Of a stretch of 64,000 nt of DNA, positions 54,094-63,083 are shown in pieces. The notes under the pieces are model-generated. The model saw only the letters and a list, made by a program, of their open reading frames with translations. It was not told where the DNA came from and did not search any database. This stretch comes from Oceanobacillus jordanicus (GTDB taxonomy: Bacteria > Bacillota > Bacilli > Bacillales > Amphibacillaceae), in NCBI RefSeq assembly GCF_022095695.1, contig NZ_JAIFZM010000004.1, forward strand, positions 124,001-188,000, written 5' to 3'. The translations under genes and the position numbers were made by a program. Positions within the stretch are counted from its first letter, which is position 1, and each line of letters opens with the position of its first letter.

Positions 54094-54117
54094 CTATACA
54101 GCTGCTCTTCTTTCCTT
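54084..54117. terminator. terminator between convergent ypdA and ansA
   Basis: AGAAGAG/CTCTTCT (54084-54090 with 54105-54111) with inner AGCT/AGCT arms, followed by TTCCTTT. It overlaps the ypdA stop. Confidence 0.75.
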
Positions 54118-54132
54118 TAGCCAATTGGTTTC

Positions 54133-55107
54133 TTAGTTTTCCTTTTCAAAAATATCTTTTAGTTTTGGAAAGTCCATCTTCTGTTCCAATGCGATCTGCA
54201 ACTTAATTCGCGCTTTAGGACCTGTCAGTCCGTTAGAAAAGATAACCCCCATTTCTTTTAACTTGCGTCCACCACCCTCATATCCATAAGTCGGCTGAAC
54301 AATTCCCTGAAAACAGCGTGAAACAAGTACAATAGGGATCTGTGCTTCCATAATTTTTGCTAAATAAGGAACTGATTCTTTAGGTAGATTACCTTGGCCT
54401 AATGCCTCAATAACTAATCCATCTGGTCTTGCCGCTAAGACAGCCTCTAATAGACCATTATCCATCCCTGCATATGCTTTTAGCAAATAAACGCGTTGAT
54501 TAATTGCATCTACATTATAGCAATATCGCGAAGTAATCGTGTGATGAAAAATGATCGAATCCTTTGTTATGATTCCAAGAGGACCATATTGGGGACTTTG
54601 GAAGGTAGCAATATTACTTGTAGAAGTCTTTGTTACATTTCTAGCAGTATGTACCTCATCATTCATCACTACTAGGACTCCCTTTTTACTTGCATTGCCA
54701 TCACTAGCAACGCGGATCGAACTTATTAAGTTATATAGTGCGTCTGACCCGATTTCATTACTTGAACGCATGGCACCTGTTATAATGATCGGTTTATCAG
54801 TATGAACGATAAGATCAAGGAAAAAAGCGGTTTCTTCTAATGTATCTGTCCCATGTGTCACGACGATCCCCTCATAGGAAGGGAGCTCTTCCTTTATTCG
54901 ATTGGCAAGTTGCAACATGTGCCTTGGTTCAATATGGGGGGATGGGAGAGAAAACGCCGTCATTTCCTCTACATCTGCATATTGATTAAAATAGTAGGTT
55001 AGCTCTGATAAAGGATGTTTTGTTGCAGTTGTAACTTCCCCAGTGGTTTTATTCTCCACCATAGAAATGGTTCCGCCTGTATGAATAATTAATATTTTCT
55101 TTTTCAT
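54133..55107 (-). CDS. ansA: L-asparaginase type I
   Basis: A 324-residue asparaginase that hydrolyses L-asparagine to aspartate and ammonia. IIHTGGTISM holds the first catalytic Thr, and VVTHGTDTLEETAFFLD the second Thr-Asp pair; a conserved Lys is in the ITGAMRSSNEIGSD region. No signal peptide is present, so it is cytoplasmic. The ATG at 55107 follows GAGGGAGA; the GTG at 55122 lies in that site. It is a single minus-strand gene divergent from prsW. Confidence 0.93.
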   Translation of the reverse strand: MKKKILIIHTGGTISMVENKTTGEVTTATKHPLSELTYYFNQYADVEEMTAFSLPSPHIEPRHMLQLANRIKEELPSYEGIVVTHGTDTLEETAFFLDLIVHTDKPIIITGAMRSSNEIGSDALYNLISSIRVASDGNASKKGVLVVMNDEVHTARNVTKTSTSNIATFQSPQYGPLGIITKDSIIFHHTITSRYCYNVDAINQRVYLLKAYAGMDNGLLEAVLAARPDGLVIEALGQGNLPKESVPYLAKIMEAQIPIVLVSRCFQGIVQPTYGYEGGGRKLKEMGVIFSNGLTGPKARIKLQIALEQKMDFPKLKDIFEKEN

Positions 55108-55190
55108 TTTATTCTCCCTCACAAATGTTGTTTTCTTTATTCTTCTTTAGTGATAACATAATGATAGTAAATTAGGAAAGGGGCCGTTTG

Positions 55191-55868
55191 ATGTTTGCTA
55201 TATTTTCAGCTGGAATTGCACCGGCCATCGCACTCATGTCTTTCTTCTATTTGAAAGACCGTTATTCAGAACCCCTTCCATTACTTATACGTACATTTAT
55301 TATCGGATGTTTACTTGTGTTCCCAATTATGTTCATTCAATATGTTCTTACTACAGAAGGCATGACAGATAATTATTTAGTTGAATCTTTTCTATATACC
55401 TCCTTAACTGAAGAGTTTTTTAAGTGGTTTTTATTTATTTATACCATCTATCATCATTCTGAATTCGATGCACATTATGATGGTATTGTTTACGCCGTGG
55501 CAATTAGCCTAGGATTTGCCACAGTAGAAAACGTATTGTACTTGTTTACAAATGGAATAGGATATGCCTTGAGCAGAGCTCTTTTCCCTGTCTCATCCCA
55601 TGCCCTTATAGGGGTTATCATGGGCTATTATTTCGGTAAGGCGAAAACAAACAAACAACATAAGAAACGTAACATTGCAATGGCTTTTATTATACCGTTT
55701 CTACTCCATGGAACCTATAATTATATCTTGAATATCGTGCCTGGTAATTGGCTCCTCTTCTTAGTCCCTTTTATGATCTTATTATGGATTCTTGGACTAC
55801 GCCGTGTGAAAATAGCCAGTGAAGCTGCACCATTAACGATGTTTCAGAAAAAAAAGCAAGGAGCCTAA
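55191..55868 (+). CDS. prsW: PrsW-family membrane protease (site-1 protease)
   Basis: A 225-residue polytopic protein. In B. subtilis PrsW makes the first cut in the anti-sigma factor RsiW. SLTEEFFKWFLF contains the EExxK-like motif, SSHALIGVIMGYYFG the first His, and FLLHGTYNYIL the last His. About seven membrane segments are seen. The ATG at 55191 follows GGAAAGGGGCC. No sigW or rsiW gene lies in the window. Confidence 0.9.
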   Translation: MFAIFSAGIAPAIALMSFFYLKDRYSEPLPLLIRTFIIGCLLVFPIMFIQYVLTTEGMTDNYLVESFLYTSLTEEFFKWFLFIYTIYHHSEFDAHYDGIVYAVAISLGFATVENVLYLFTNGIGYALSRALFPVSSHALIGVIMGYYFGKAKTNKQHKKRNIAMAFIIPFLLHGTYNYILNIVPGNWLLFLVPFMILLWILGLRRVKIASEAAPLTMFQKKKQGA

Positions 55869-55871
55869 TAT

Positions 55872-55908
55872 CCTCTGTCAGTGAATTGACAGGGGGTATT
55901 TTTTTATA
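55872..55908 (+). terminator. terminator after prsW
   Basis: CCTCTGTCA (55872-55880) pairs with TGACAGGGG (55887-55895) with one G-U pair, followed by a T-run. Confidence 0.88.
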
Positions 55909-56023
55909 TCATCCTATGATATTTCCTCCTATAAAAAGATATTGGTATAAACAGGGTGAATAAAAAGTAGGTTTCTTCAAAAAATAGGTTTACAACATAA
56001 TGAAATAACCAGGAGGATACCAT

Positions 56024-56848
56024 ATGAAGTATAAAAAGTTCCTATTCTTTATTATGATACCTATTTTATGTGTAACGCTTCAAGCAACTCATCCGGAAAG
56101 TCCGGTACACGCTTTTAGCTCTCAAGTCATACAACAAGGTGCAGTGGGAGATGATGTAATTGAATTGCAGGCCAGATTACAATATTTAGGGTTTTATAAT
56201 GGCAAGATTGACGGTGTCTTTGGCTGGGGAACATATTGGGCATTAAGAAATTTCCAATATGAGTTCGGCATGGAGATTGATGGGCTGGCCGGCCAGTCCA
56301 CCAAGGATAAGTTAGCACAAGCAAGTAATTATGATGAACAATATGTCAAAGAACAGTTAAACCAGGGTAATAAATTTACACATTATGGCGGTACGGATAA
56401 CAAGAACCAAACAAATCAAGGTGGAGGCGAAGGGGACCAAAGTGAAGATGCCCCTGCTACAGGAAATACATCAGTAAATGTCCCACAGGGTTATTCTCAG
56501 AACGACATCCAATTATTGGCCAATGCTGTATATGGGGAAGCTAGAGGGGAACCCTATGTCGGACAAGTAGCGGTTGCAGCAGTAATATTAAACAGAGTAG
56601 AGAGCCCTACATTCCCAAATAACGCATCGGGTGTAATTTTTGAGCCTAGAGCATTTACCGCTGTAGCCGATGGACAAATTTGGTTAACCCCGAATGAAAC
56701 GGCAAAAGAGGCAGTGCTTGATGCTATAAATGGGTGGGACCCTACTGGTAATGCACTTTATTACTTTAATCCTGACACAGCTACATCAAGCTGGATATGG
56801 ACAAGACCACAGATTAAGCAAATAGGAAAACATATATTCTGTAAATAG
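56024..56848 (+). CDS. sleB: spore cortex-lytic enzyme SleB
   Basis: A 274-residue exported lytic transglycosylase that degrades cortex peptidoglycan at germination. A signal peptide (FLFFIMIPILCVTLQ region) is followed by a peptidoglycan-binding domain (about 38-90: GDDVIELQARLQYLGFYNGK). A Gly/Asn/Gln-rich linker (about 110-150) leads to the SleB catalytic domain with AVYGEARGEPYVGQVAVAAV, whose Glu is catalytic. CCAGGAGG precedes the ATG. ypeB follows at once, as is universal. Confidence 0.94.
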   Translation: MKYKKFLFFIMIPILCVTLQATHPESPVHAFSSQVIQQGAVGDDVIELQARLQYLGFYNGKIDGVFGWGTYWALRNFQYEFGMEIDGLAGQSTKDKLAQASNYDEQYVKEQLNQGNKFTHYGGTDNKNQTNQGGGEGDQSEDAPATGNTSVNVPQGYSQNDIQLLANAVYGEARGEPYVGQVAVAAVILNRVESPTFPNNASGVIFEPRAFTAVADGQIWLTPNETAKEAVLDAINGWDPTGNALYYFNPDTATSSWIWTRPQIKQIGKHIFCK

Positions 56849-56863
56849 AAAGGTGTGATGACA

Positions 56864-58207
56864 TTGATTAGGTGGATCATAATCGCTGTTTTGGCAATTG
56901 GAGTTACTGGAACTGCTTTTTGGGGTTACCAAGAACATCAAGAAAAAAATGCTGTTTTAATTCAAGCTGAAAACACATACCAAAGATCTTTCCATGAGCT
57001 TTCCTATCACGTTGATTTACTGCACGATAAAATAGGTTCTGCGTTAGCAATGAATTCAGGTCAAAGTCTTTCCCCGCAAATGGTAGATATCTGGAGATTA
57101 ACTTCAGAAGCCCTCTCAAATGTTGGACAGTTGCCATTAGGACTTTTGCCATTTAATAAAACCGAAGAATTTTTATCAAATATAGGTGATTTCACCTACA
57201 AGACTGCCGTTCGGAATTTAGATGATGAACCACTTTCTGAGGAAGAGACCAATTCTTTTGAAGAGCTATACCAGCAGTCAGGAGATATTAAAGATGAATT
57301 GCGTCAAGTCCAGCATGTGGTACTTGATAATAACTTACGGTGGATGGATGTACAGCTAGCATTGGCAAATGGAGAGGAGCAAGTAGATAACACAATCGTT
57401 GATGGTTTTCAAACAGTGGAAAAGACAGTCGAGGGTTACTCTGAAAGTAATGTAGACTCTCCGATAGTTGGCACTTCCTCTCAAGATCATGCTTATAAAG
57501 GGATAAACGGAGAAAAAATTTCGGAAGAACAGGCACGTGAGAAGGGGAAAGAAATACTTGATGTGAAAGATGCCGAAAAGCTACATGTTACCAAAAGTGG
57601 AGATGGTGCGGACATTCCAACATATAGTATCTCTTACAAAGATAATAAAAAAAGCGCATATATGGATCTAACAGAACAAGGTGGACACCCCATTACAGTT
57701 TTAGTAAAAAGGCAAATTAAGGATAAACAGATTAGCCTAAATGAAGGTATGGAAAAGGCAAAGGATTACTTGGCGAAATACCAATTTAAAGACATGGAGT
57801 TGTTCTTGAGTAGCCAATATGACAATATAGGTGTCTATTCATTTCTTTATAACCAGGGCGGAGTGAGGGTTTATTCTGACGCGTTAGAAATAAAAGTTGC
57901 ATTAGATACCGGTGATATTCTTGGTCTTACAGCGAGAGATTATCTGATGAACCATACCGAAAGAGAGATACCAGAACCAACGATATCAGAGGATGAGGCA
58001 AAGGAAGCAGTTAATCAAAAAGTTGAAATTCAAGAATCATTTCTAGCTGTTATAGACAATGACCTCGGTGAAGAAGTCCTGACATATGAGTTCTTAGGTA
58101 TCATGGGGAATGAGACATATCGAATATTTATTAACGCAATGGATGGAAGAGAAGAAAAGGTAGAAAAGCTAGATGGTGCAGAAGCTAATTATGCAGCAAA
58201 TAGCTAA
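56864..58207 (+). CDS. ypeB: germination protein YpeB
   Basis: A 447-residue protein needed for SleB stability in the spore. One N-terminal membrane span (IRWIIIAVLAIGVTGTAFWGY) precedes a helical middle part (about 35-190) and three tandem PepSY-like repeats, recognisable at GEKISEEQAREKGKEIL, ISLNEGMEKAKDYL and PTISEDEAKEAVNQKV. TTG at 56864 lies nine bases after AAAGGTG and gives the usual MIRW-type start; ATG 56858 and GTG 56855 are alternatives. Confidence 0.9.
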   Translation: MIRWIIIAVLAIGVTGTAFWGYQEHQEKNAVLIQAENTYQRSFHELSYHVDLLHDKIGSALAMNSGQSLSPQMVDIWRLTSEALSNVGQLPLGLLPFNKTEEFLSNIGDFTYKTAVRNLDDEPLSEEETNSFEELYQQSGDIKDELRQVQHVVLDNNLRWMDVQLALANGEEQVDNTIVDGFQTVEKTVEGYSESNVDSPIVGTSSQDHAYKGINGEKISEEQAREKGKEILDVKDAEKLHVTKSGDGADIPTYSISYKDNKKSAYMDLTEQGGHPITVLVKRQIKDKQISLNEGMEKAKDYLAKYQFKDMELFLSSQYDNIGVYSFLYNQGGVRVYSDALEIKVALDTGDILGLTARDYLMNHTEREIPEPTISEDEAKEAVNQKVEIQESFLAVIDNDLGEEVLTYEFLGIMGNETYRIFINAMDGREEKVEKLDGAEANYAANS

Positions 58208-58240
58208 AGAGAGAGACATTAGTCTTTCTCTTTTTTCCTT
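58206..58240 (+). terminator. terminator after ypeB
   Basis: AAAGAGAGAGAC pairs with GTCTTTCTCTTT across ATTA, with a following T-run. It overlaps the ypeB stop. Confidence 0.85.
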
Positions 58241-58304
58241 TTTCTGTGATAATAGGTATATCGAATTAGTGTAGTGATTTTTTACCAGTACGGGGGGATT
58301 TCAA

Positions 58305-58961
58305 GTGAAAATTGGGAGCGTACTTACTCTTGAGTTGAAAAAAGCAGGAAAAAAGATGGAGACATATCGATGCAAAATTATCGAAAAAAGTGAACATTAT
58401 CTATTTATCGATTATCCAATACATGAAAAAACTAAAAAAACTTCCTTTATACCAAAGGGCACCGTGTTAAGAGCAATGTTTATGGATGAAAAGCAGAACT
58501 TATATGCTTTTAAGACAGAAATTGTTGCTAAAGTAAAGTTAACCGTTCCAGGAATAGCCATTAAATTACCTGGTGATGATCTAAAACGAATACAAAGAAG
58601 GGAATTTGTAAGAGTAGAGGCAGCGATTGATGTTGCTATCCATTCTAAGAATAATTCTTTTTCACCAATTGTCACGGTGAGCACGGATATTAGTGGGGGT
58701 GGCCTCTCTGTCATCCTACCACATGGCAAAACAATGGAAGGTGATGGACCACTAGATTTATGGCTCACTTTAGATATGCAATCAGGAGAATATTTCTATA
58801 TTAATGCTGAAGCGGAGTTGGTTTTCATTAAAGAGCAAGAAACACTTGTACATACAGCATCATTGAAATTCATTAACCTCACAAAAGAAGACCAACATAA
58901 AATAGTTCGTTTTTCTTTTGAAAAACAGCGAGAGGCAAGAAAAAAGGAACTATCCGTTTAA
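58305..58961 (+). CDS. ypfA: PilZ-domain c-di-GMP receptor YpfA (MotI/DgrA)
   Basis: A 218-residue cytosolic protein. An N-terminal YcgR-like domain (1-95) is followed by a PilZ domain. QRREFVR (Arg98, Arg99, Arg103) and DISGGG (128-133) together form the c-di-GMP site. In B. subtilis the homologue inhibits flagellar rotation when bound to c-di-GMP. GTG at 58305 follows CGGGGGGATT. It lies after sleB-ypeB as in B. subtilis. Confidence 0.9.
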   Translation: MKIGSVLTLELKKAGKKMETYRCKIIEKSEHYLFIDYPIHEKTKKTSFIPKGTVLRAMFMDEKQNLYAFKTEIVAKVKLTVPGIAIKLPGDDLKRIQRREFVRVEAAIDVAIHSKNNSFSPIVTVSTDISGGGLSVILPHGKTMEGDGPLDLWLTLDMQSGEYFYINAEAELVFIKEQETLVHTASLKFINLTKEDQHKIVRFSFEKQREARKKELSV

Positions 58962-59041
58962 GTTACATTTTTTGTATCCGAATAGACCATTATTTTATTG
59001 GTATGTTATGATTTATATAGAATAGTTAAGATTTCGGCTAT

Positions 59042-59070
59042 TGCCAGATCTTTATCTCTAGCTGGCATTT
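59042..59070 (+). terminator. hairpin between ypfA and cmk
   Basis: TGCCAG (59042-59047) pairs with CTGGCA (59062-59067), with AGAT/ATCT inside, followed by TT. A weak terminator at best. Confidence 0.4.
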
Positions 59071-59130
59071 AATGTTGGTTATGAGGCTGGATGATAGTTG
59101 AATGATAGTTGAGAGGAATGAGCTTTATAA

Positions 59131-59814
59131 ATGGAAAATGAAATGATAGCCATCGCTATTGATGGCCCAGCAGCTGCAGGTAAAAGTACTGTAGCAAAGA
59201 TAGTTGCAGAAAAACTTTCGTGTGTCTATATTGACACCGGAGCAATGTACAGGGCATTAACGCTAAAAGCAATAAATAATCAAGTCGACTTACAAAATGA
59301 AGAACCATTAGTAGGATTACTAGCAAACACTACAATTAAATTAAAACAAAGTGCGACTGGTCAATTGGTCATCCTGGATACGGAGGATGTAACTGAGGCA
59401 ATACGATCACAAGATGTTACTAACAATGTTTCCTATGTGGCGATGCACCCAGAGATCAGGAGAGAAATGGTAGCCCGTCAGCAAGCATTGGCAGCCCATA
59501 CGAGTGTGGTAATGGACGGACGAGATATAGGAACTCATGTTCTCCCTAATGCAGAGGTGAAGATATTTCTTATAGCAACTGTCGAAGAACGGGCTAAACG
59601 GCGGTTTGAAGAAAATACTAAAAAAGGGTACAACGTTGACCTAGAGGAATTAAAAAAAGAAATTGAGCAAAGGGATTTAATTGATTCTCAAAGAGAAGCT
59701 GCACCGCTTATTAAGGCAGAGAATGCTGTGGAAATAGATACTACTTCTCTAACTATTGAACAAGTAGCTGACAATATCTTAAGTGAAGCGTATAAGGTTC
59801 TCCAACGTTCCTAG
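59131..59814 (+). CDS. cmk: cytidylate kinase
   Basis: A 227-residue (d)CMP kinase. GPAAAGKS (12-19) is the P-loop, [12 protein letters not shown] the CMP-binding region, [12 protein letters not shown] the conserved DGRD segment, and [10 protein letters not shown] the lid. GAGAGGAATGAG lies about 12 bases ahead of the ATG, somewhat far. It is followed by ypfD after a 425-base gap. Confidence 0.95.
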   Translation: MENEMIAIAIDGPAAAGKSTVAKIVAEKLSCVYIDTGAMYRALTLKAINNQVDLQNEEPLVGLLANTTIKLKQSATGQLVILDTEDVTEAIRSQDVTNNVSYVAMHPEIRREMVARQQALAAHTSVVMDGRDIGTHVLPNAEVKIFLIATVEERAKRRFEENTKKGYNVDLEELKKEIEQRDLIDSQREAAPLIKAENAVEIDTTSLTIEQVADNILSEAYKVLQRS

Positions 59815-59826
59815 GTGTTATATTGT

Positions 59827-59922
59827 TTATGTAAGATTAACTTCCAAGGTAATTTCTTCTGCTTTATCTTCCCATTCATTCGATAGGGATAGATAGTAGG
59901 GAAGTTGCTTTTTCTTACATAA
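59827..59922 (+). ncRNA. candidate structured RNA between cmk and ypfD
   Basis: TTATGTAAG (59827-59835) is complementary to 59914-59922, and AACTTCC (59839-59845) is complementary to 59900-59906. The two helices stack with a three-base bulge on one side and seven on the other. The interior can form further TATC/GATA pairs. No known RNA family was recognised. It begins 12 bases after the cmk stop and may be a 3' UTR structure. Confidence 0.45.
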
Positions 59923-60110
59923 AAGACACCAATAAGGTGACAGTTTTAAAAATCATTATTTGGGGAAATTTAATTATAGCACAAGTTTTTCTATTTTAAG
60001 ACGCGAAGCATTTGTGTGAAATGGCCGTTTAGCGGAGTTTTAAAGATAATTAAGCCTACATTAGATCGTATAATCGAAAAAAGAAAATTATCAGAATCAA
60101 ACAACATTAC

Positions 60111-60132
60111 TTGACAAATAATTATAATTATT
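60111..60132 (+). promoter_or_regulatory. -35 element and perfect palindrome upstream of ypfD
   Basis: TTGACA at 60111-60116 is followed at once by AATAATTATAATTATT (60117-60132), a perfect 16-base palindrome. It contains TATAAT too close to the -35 to be its -10. It may be an operator or a coincidence of AT-rich DNA. The region 59923-60110 has no other feature I can name. Confidence 0.4.
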
Positions 60133-60239
60133 AGAAGTTATAGAAAAGGAACTTTCTATTTAATTCTAAATTCAAAAAGATAGAGTTAAATGATGTTACG
60201 TTAATGCGTTTTTTGATATGTACTTAGGAGGGCTAGGAT

Positions 60240-61370
60240 ATGACAGAACAAAACAATGAATTACCAGAATTACAAGTAGGTACTACTATTGCTGGCAAGG
60301 TAATCAAGGTTGAAGAAAAACAGGTACTTGTAGACATTGGTTACAAAACAGAGGGTATAGTACCAATTGGTGAGCTATCCAGTTTGCATGTGGAACAAGC
60401 TGGCGACGTTGTGAAAGAAGGAGACGAACTAACACTTAAAGTTAAAAAAATAGATGATGATGAAGTTGTCCTTTCTAAGAAAGCAATAGATGCTGATCAA
60501 GCATGGGGAGAGCTTGAAGAAAAATACAAAAGCGGTGAAATCTTTGAAACAGAAGTGAAAGAGGTAGTTAAAGGCGGTCTTGTAGTCGATGTAGGAGTTA
60601 GAGGATTTATTCCTGCCTCATTAGTCGAAACGTATTTTGTGGAAGATTTCTCAGATTATAAAAATAAAATGCTTGCCGTTAAAATTGCTGAACTGGACAA
60701 AGATCAGAATCGAATTATCCTTTCACACCGTGCTGTAGCTGAAGATGAAGCGCAGGCAAAAAAAGGTGAATTGCTACAGTCTTTAGAAGCAGGTCAAGTG
60801 CTTGAAGGCACAGTGCAACGTATTACAAACTTTGGTGTTTTTGTGGATCTTGGAGGAGTAGATGGACTTGTTCATATCTCCCAATTAGCTCATAAACACG
60901 TTGAAAAAGCTTCAGATGTAGTATCTGAAGGAGAAAAACTAAAGGTTGAAGTCCTTTCAGTAGATATGGATAACGAGCGAATTTCTTTATCGCATAAAAA
61001 TACAATCCCAGGACCATGGTCAGATATTGAAAGTAGATTCTCTGCTGGTGATACAGTTGAAGGGACGGTCAGACGACTAGTTAACTTTGGTGCATTTGTT
61101 GAAATAGAAGCTGGTGTAGAAGGCCTTGTGCATATTTCGCAAATTGCCAACCGACATATTGGTACACCTCAAGAAGTATTAGAAGTTGGGCAAAAAGTTA
61201 ACGTCAAAATACTTGATGTAAATGAAAGCGAAGAGCGTATTTCATTAAGTATTAAGGAGTTAGAACAAGAACAAGCTGAAAAGGAATATAAGCAATACGC
61301 AAAAGATGAGGACCAGTCTGGGTTCCAGCTAGGTGATTTCATCGGAGATAAATTAAATAAGTATAAATAA
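60240..61370 (+). CDS. ypfD: S1 RNA-binding domain protein YpfD (ribosomal protein S1 homologue)
   Basis: A 376-residue protein with four S1 domains, at about 13-80, 98-165, 183-252 and 268-338; the last two have the canonical FGVFVDLGGVDGLVHISQL and FGAFVEIEAGVEGLVHISQ patterns. Gram-positive YpfD is shorter than the six-domain S1 of E. coli and is not a stable ribosome component. TTAGGAGGGCTAGGAT precedes the ATG. Position after cmk is the ancient cmk-rpsA linkage. Confidence 0.93.
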   Translation: MTEQNNELPELQVGTTIAGKVIKVEEKQVLVDIGYKTEGIVPIGELSSLHVEQAGDVVKEGDELTLKVKKIDDDEVVLSKKAIDADQAWGELEEKYKSGEIFETEVKEVVKGGLVVDVGVRGFIPASLVETYFVEDFSDYKNKMLAVKIAELDKDQNRIILSHRAVAEDEAQAKKGELLQSLEAGQVLEGTVQRITNFGVFVDLGGVDGLVHISQLAHKHVEKASDVVSEGEKLKVEVLSVDMDNERISLSHKNTIPGPWSDIESRFSAGDTVEGTVRRLVNFGAFVEIEAGVEGLVHISQIANRHIGTPQEVLEVGQKVNVKILDVNESEERISLSIKELEQEQAEKEYKQYAKDEDQSGFQLGDFIGDKLNKYK

Positions 61371-61378
61371 TAATTATA

Positions 61379-61415
61379 GAAAAAAGCGTCTCCCAGTTTG
61401 GGAGGCGCTTTTTTG
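61379..61415 (+). terminator. terminator after ypfD
   Basis: AGCGTCTCCCA (from 61385) pairs with TGGGAGGCGCT across GTT, with flanking A- and T-runs. Confidence 0.93.
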
Positions 61416-61593
61416 TTGTCTATGAAAGTACTATCACCAATTATTTGTTACATATGTTCTGAAATCAACAAGTTTGTTTAACTTAACGTAACTGAGCCCC
61501 TTTCTAGCATACACAGCTGCAGTTTTCAATATGGGGCATTGTATACATAGCAGCTAAAACACCCATAATGAAGAGGGGCAGGTGAGATTATTA

Positions 61594-62193
61594 ATGACAA
61601 ACGAAGCATATTTTTATTGGGTTGGATGGATGCTTTGGATCACGACAACGTTTTTTATGAAGAGAGGAAAGAAAAGAGACTTATATACAGTATGGCTCCT
61701 TAGCATTTTAATTTTATCTAATACCAATGTAATGATAGGAGAGATAGAATATAATACCTCCTTATTTCTTTTAATAATAGGTTCCTTTATTCTCCTCCTT
61801 CACCTTAAGCGGCAGATTTACCTAACCATATGTACCTTTACCATAATGCTCGGCTATGCTTCCCTCCTTTTTTGGGAAAAAGCTGCTCCAATATGGCTTT
61901 TTTGGCCTAGAGAAGTGTTAGTTCCTCTTCTCCTTAGTCTGACAGCCCTGCTGCTTGTGAGGGGACTTGAGAGCCGGTTATGTGTAGTACTGCTTGGAAC
62001 TAGCTTTGGCGAATGTGTCTTTAGTTTTACTCTATCTTCATACGGACTTTCAAGAGGCACTGGTGAACTTCCTTTTTTAGGCAATATTATGATTGCGATA
62101 GTATTTATTGCATTTTTAGACATAATACGAAAAAGTAGAACCAAAAAAGCCAAGCATCATAATATACCTATAGACCTGGAGGTAGCAAAATGA
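61594..62193 (+). CDS. yphA: YphA family membrane protein
   Basis: A 199-residue integral membrane protein with about five or six hydrophobic segments, the length of B. subtilis YphA. The ATG at 61594 lies eight bases after CAGGTGAG; the GTG at 61582 is inside that region. The start of yphB overlaps its stop, so the two are coupled. Function is unknown; linkage to the YIEGI protein and a small capping subunit suggests a common membrane complex. Confidence 0.8.
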   Translation: MTNEAYFYWVGWMLWITTTFFMKRGKKRDLYTVWLLSILILSNTNVMIGEIEYNTSLFLLIIGSFILLLHLKRQIYLTICTFTIMLGYASLLFWEKAAPIWLFWPREVLVPLLLSLTALLLVRGLESRLCVVLLGTSFGECVFSFTLSSYGLSRGTGELPFLGNIMIAIVFIAFLDIIRKSRTKKAKHHNIPIDLEVAK

Positions 62194-63080
62194 ATGAATA
62201 TACATACCCCATAATCTTTGGGGTGTTATTAGGGACATTCGCGAGAATTTTAATGCTTAGGACCGATTATCGACAGTACCCTACATACTTACATGGGAAA
62301 GTTATTCATTTATCACTTGGATTTATTGCTGCCGCACTTGGAGCAGTGGCCGTTCCCGCCATAATGGAAATGGAATTCACAGCTGTTACCTTTCTTACAG
62401 TAGCTGCCACTCAATTTAGAGAAGTTAGAAATATGGAGCGTAACACACTAACCGAAGTTGATGAGTTTGAACTGGTACCCCGTGGGAATACGTATATTGA
62501 GGGTATTGCCATTTCATTTGAAAGTAGAAACTATCTTGTTATCATGACTGCATTTATTACCACTCTCTTGTATATTGTATTTAACGTTTACATCGCGCTT
62601 GCTGGAGCGATTGTGAGCTTAATTGTAAATAGAGCACTTATGAGTGGTTCTACTATCAAAGATATTGTCAACATAGACTACCGTGAGCTTCGATTTGAAG
62701 GGGCTGGTCTCTACGTGGACAATATTTATATTATGAATATAGGGCTACCTGAAAGGCAAAAGGAAATTCTTAAATATGGAATGGGTTTTATTTTGACACC
62801 GAAAAATATGAATGTCATAACTACGATTGGAAATCTTGGACAACGTCAGGCGATCCTTCATGATGTTTCTGTTTCACTAGGTGTTGTAAGGGATTCTGGG
62901 ACACCAGCTCTAACGCCTCTAATTAAGAGAGATTTAGACGATGGACGAATTGGTATATTTATTCTTCCACAGCTAAGGGAAAAGCAAAAAGCGATTGAAG
63001 TAATAGGTGCCGTACCAGTTTTGGAAAATGCAATCCGAATGCCATCAGAGTCAAAATCTCATAGTAAGGAGAAACAATAA
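62190..63080 (+). CDS. yphB: YIEGI family membrane protein (YphB)
   Basis: A 296-residue protein of the YIEGI family, named after a motif present here as NTYIEGIAISFESRNYL (about 108-124). Three or four membrane spans lie in the first 155 residues (IIFGVLLGTFARILML; LSLGFIAAALGAVAVPAIM; LVIMTAFITTLLYIVFNVYI). A soluble C-terminal domain (about 170-296) follows. The ATG overlaps the yphA stop. The function is unknown; NCBI names a neighbouring small protein as its capping subunit. Confidence 0.85.
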   Translation: MNEYTYPIIFGVLLGTFARILMLRTDYRQYPTYLHGKVIHLSLGFIAAALGAVAVPAIMEMEFTAVTFLTVAATQFREVRNMERNTLTEVDEFELVPRGNTYIEGIAISFESRNYLVIMTAFITTLLYIVFNVYIALAGAIVSLIVNRALMSGSTIKDIVNIDYRELRFEGAGLYVDNIYIMNIGLPERQKEILKYGMGFILTPKNMNVITTIGNLGQRQAILHDVSVSLGVVRDSGTPALTPLIKRDLDDGRIGIFILPQLREKQKAIEVIGAVPVLENAIRMPSESKSHSKEKQ

Positions 63081-63083
63081 AAT

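Noticed and set aside
55930-56020. Sigma-G promoter for sleB
   Set aside because: TGAATA and CATAATG are present but at unsuitable spacing.
59089-59110. Tandem GATGATAGTTG-like repeat before cmk
   Set aside because: Only two short imperfect copies; too small to mean anything by itself.
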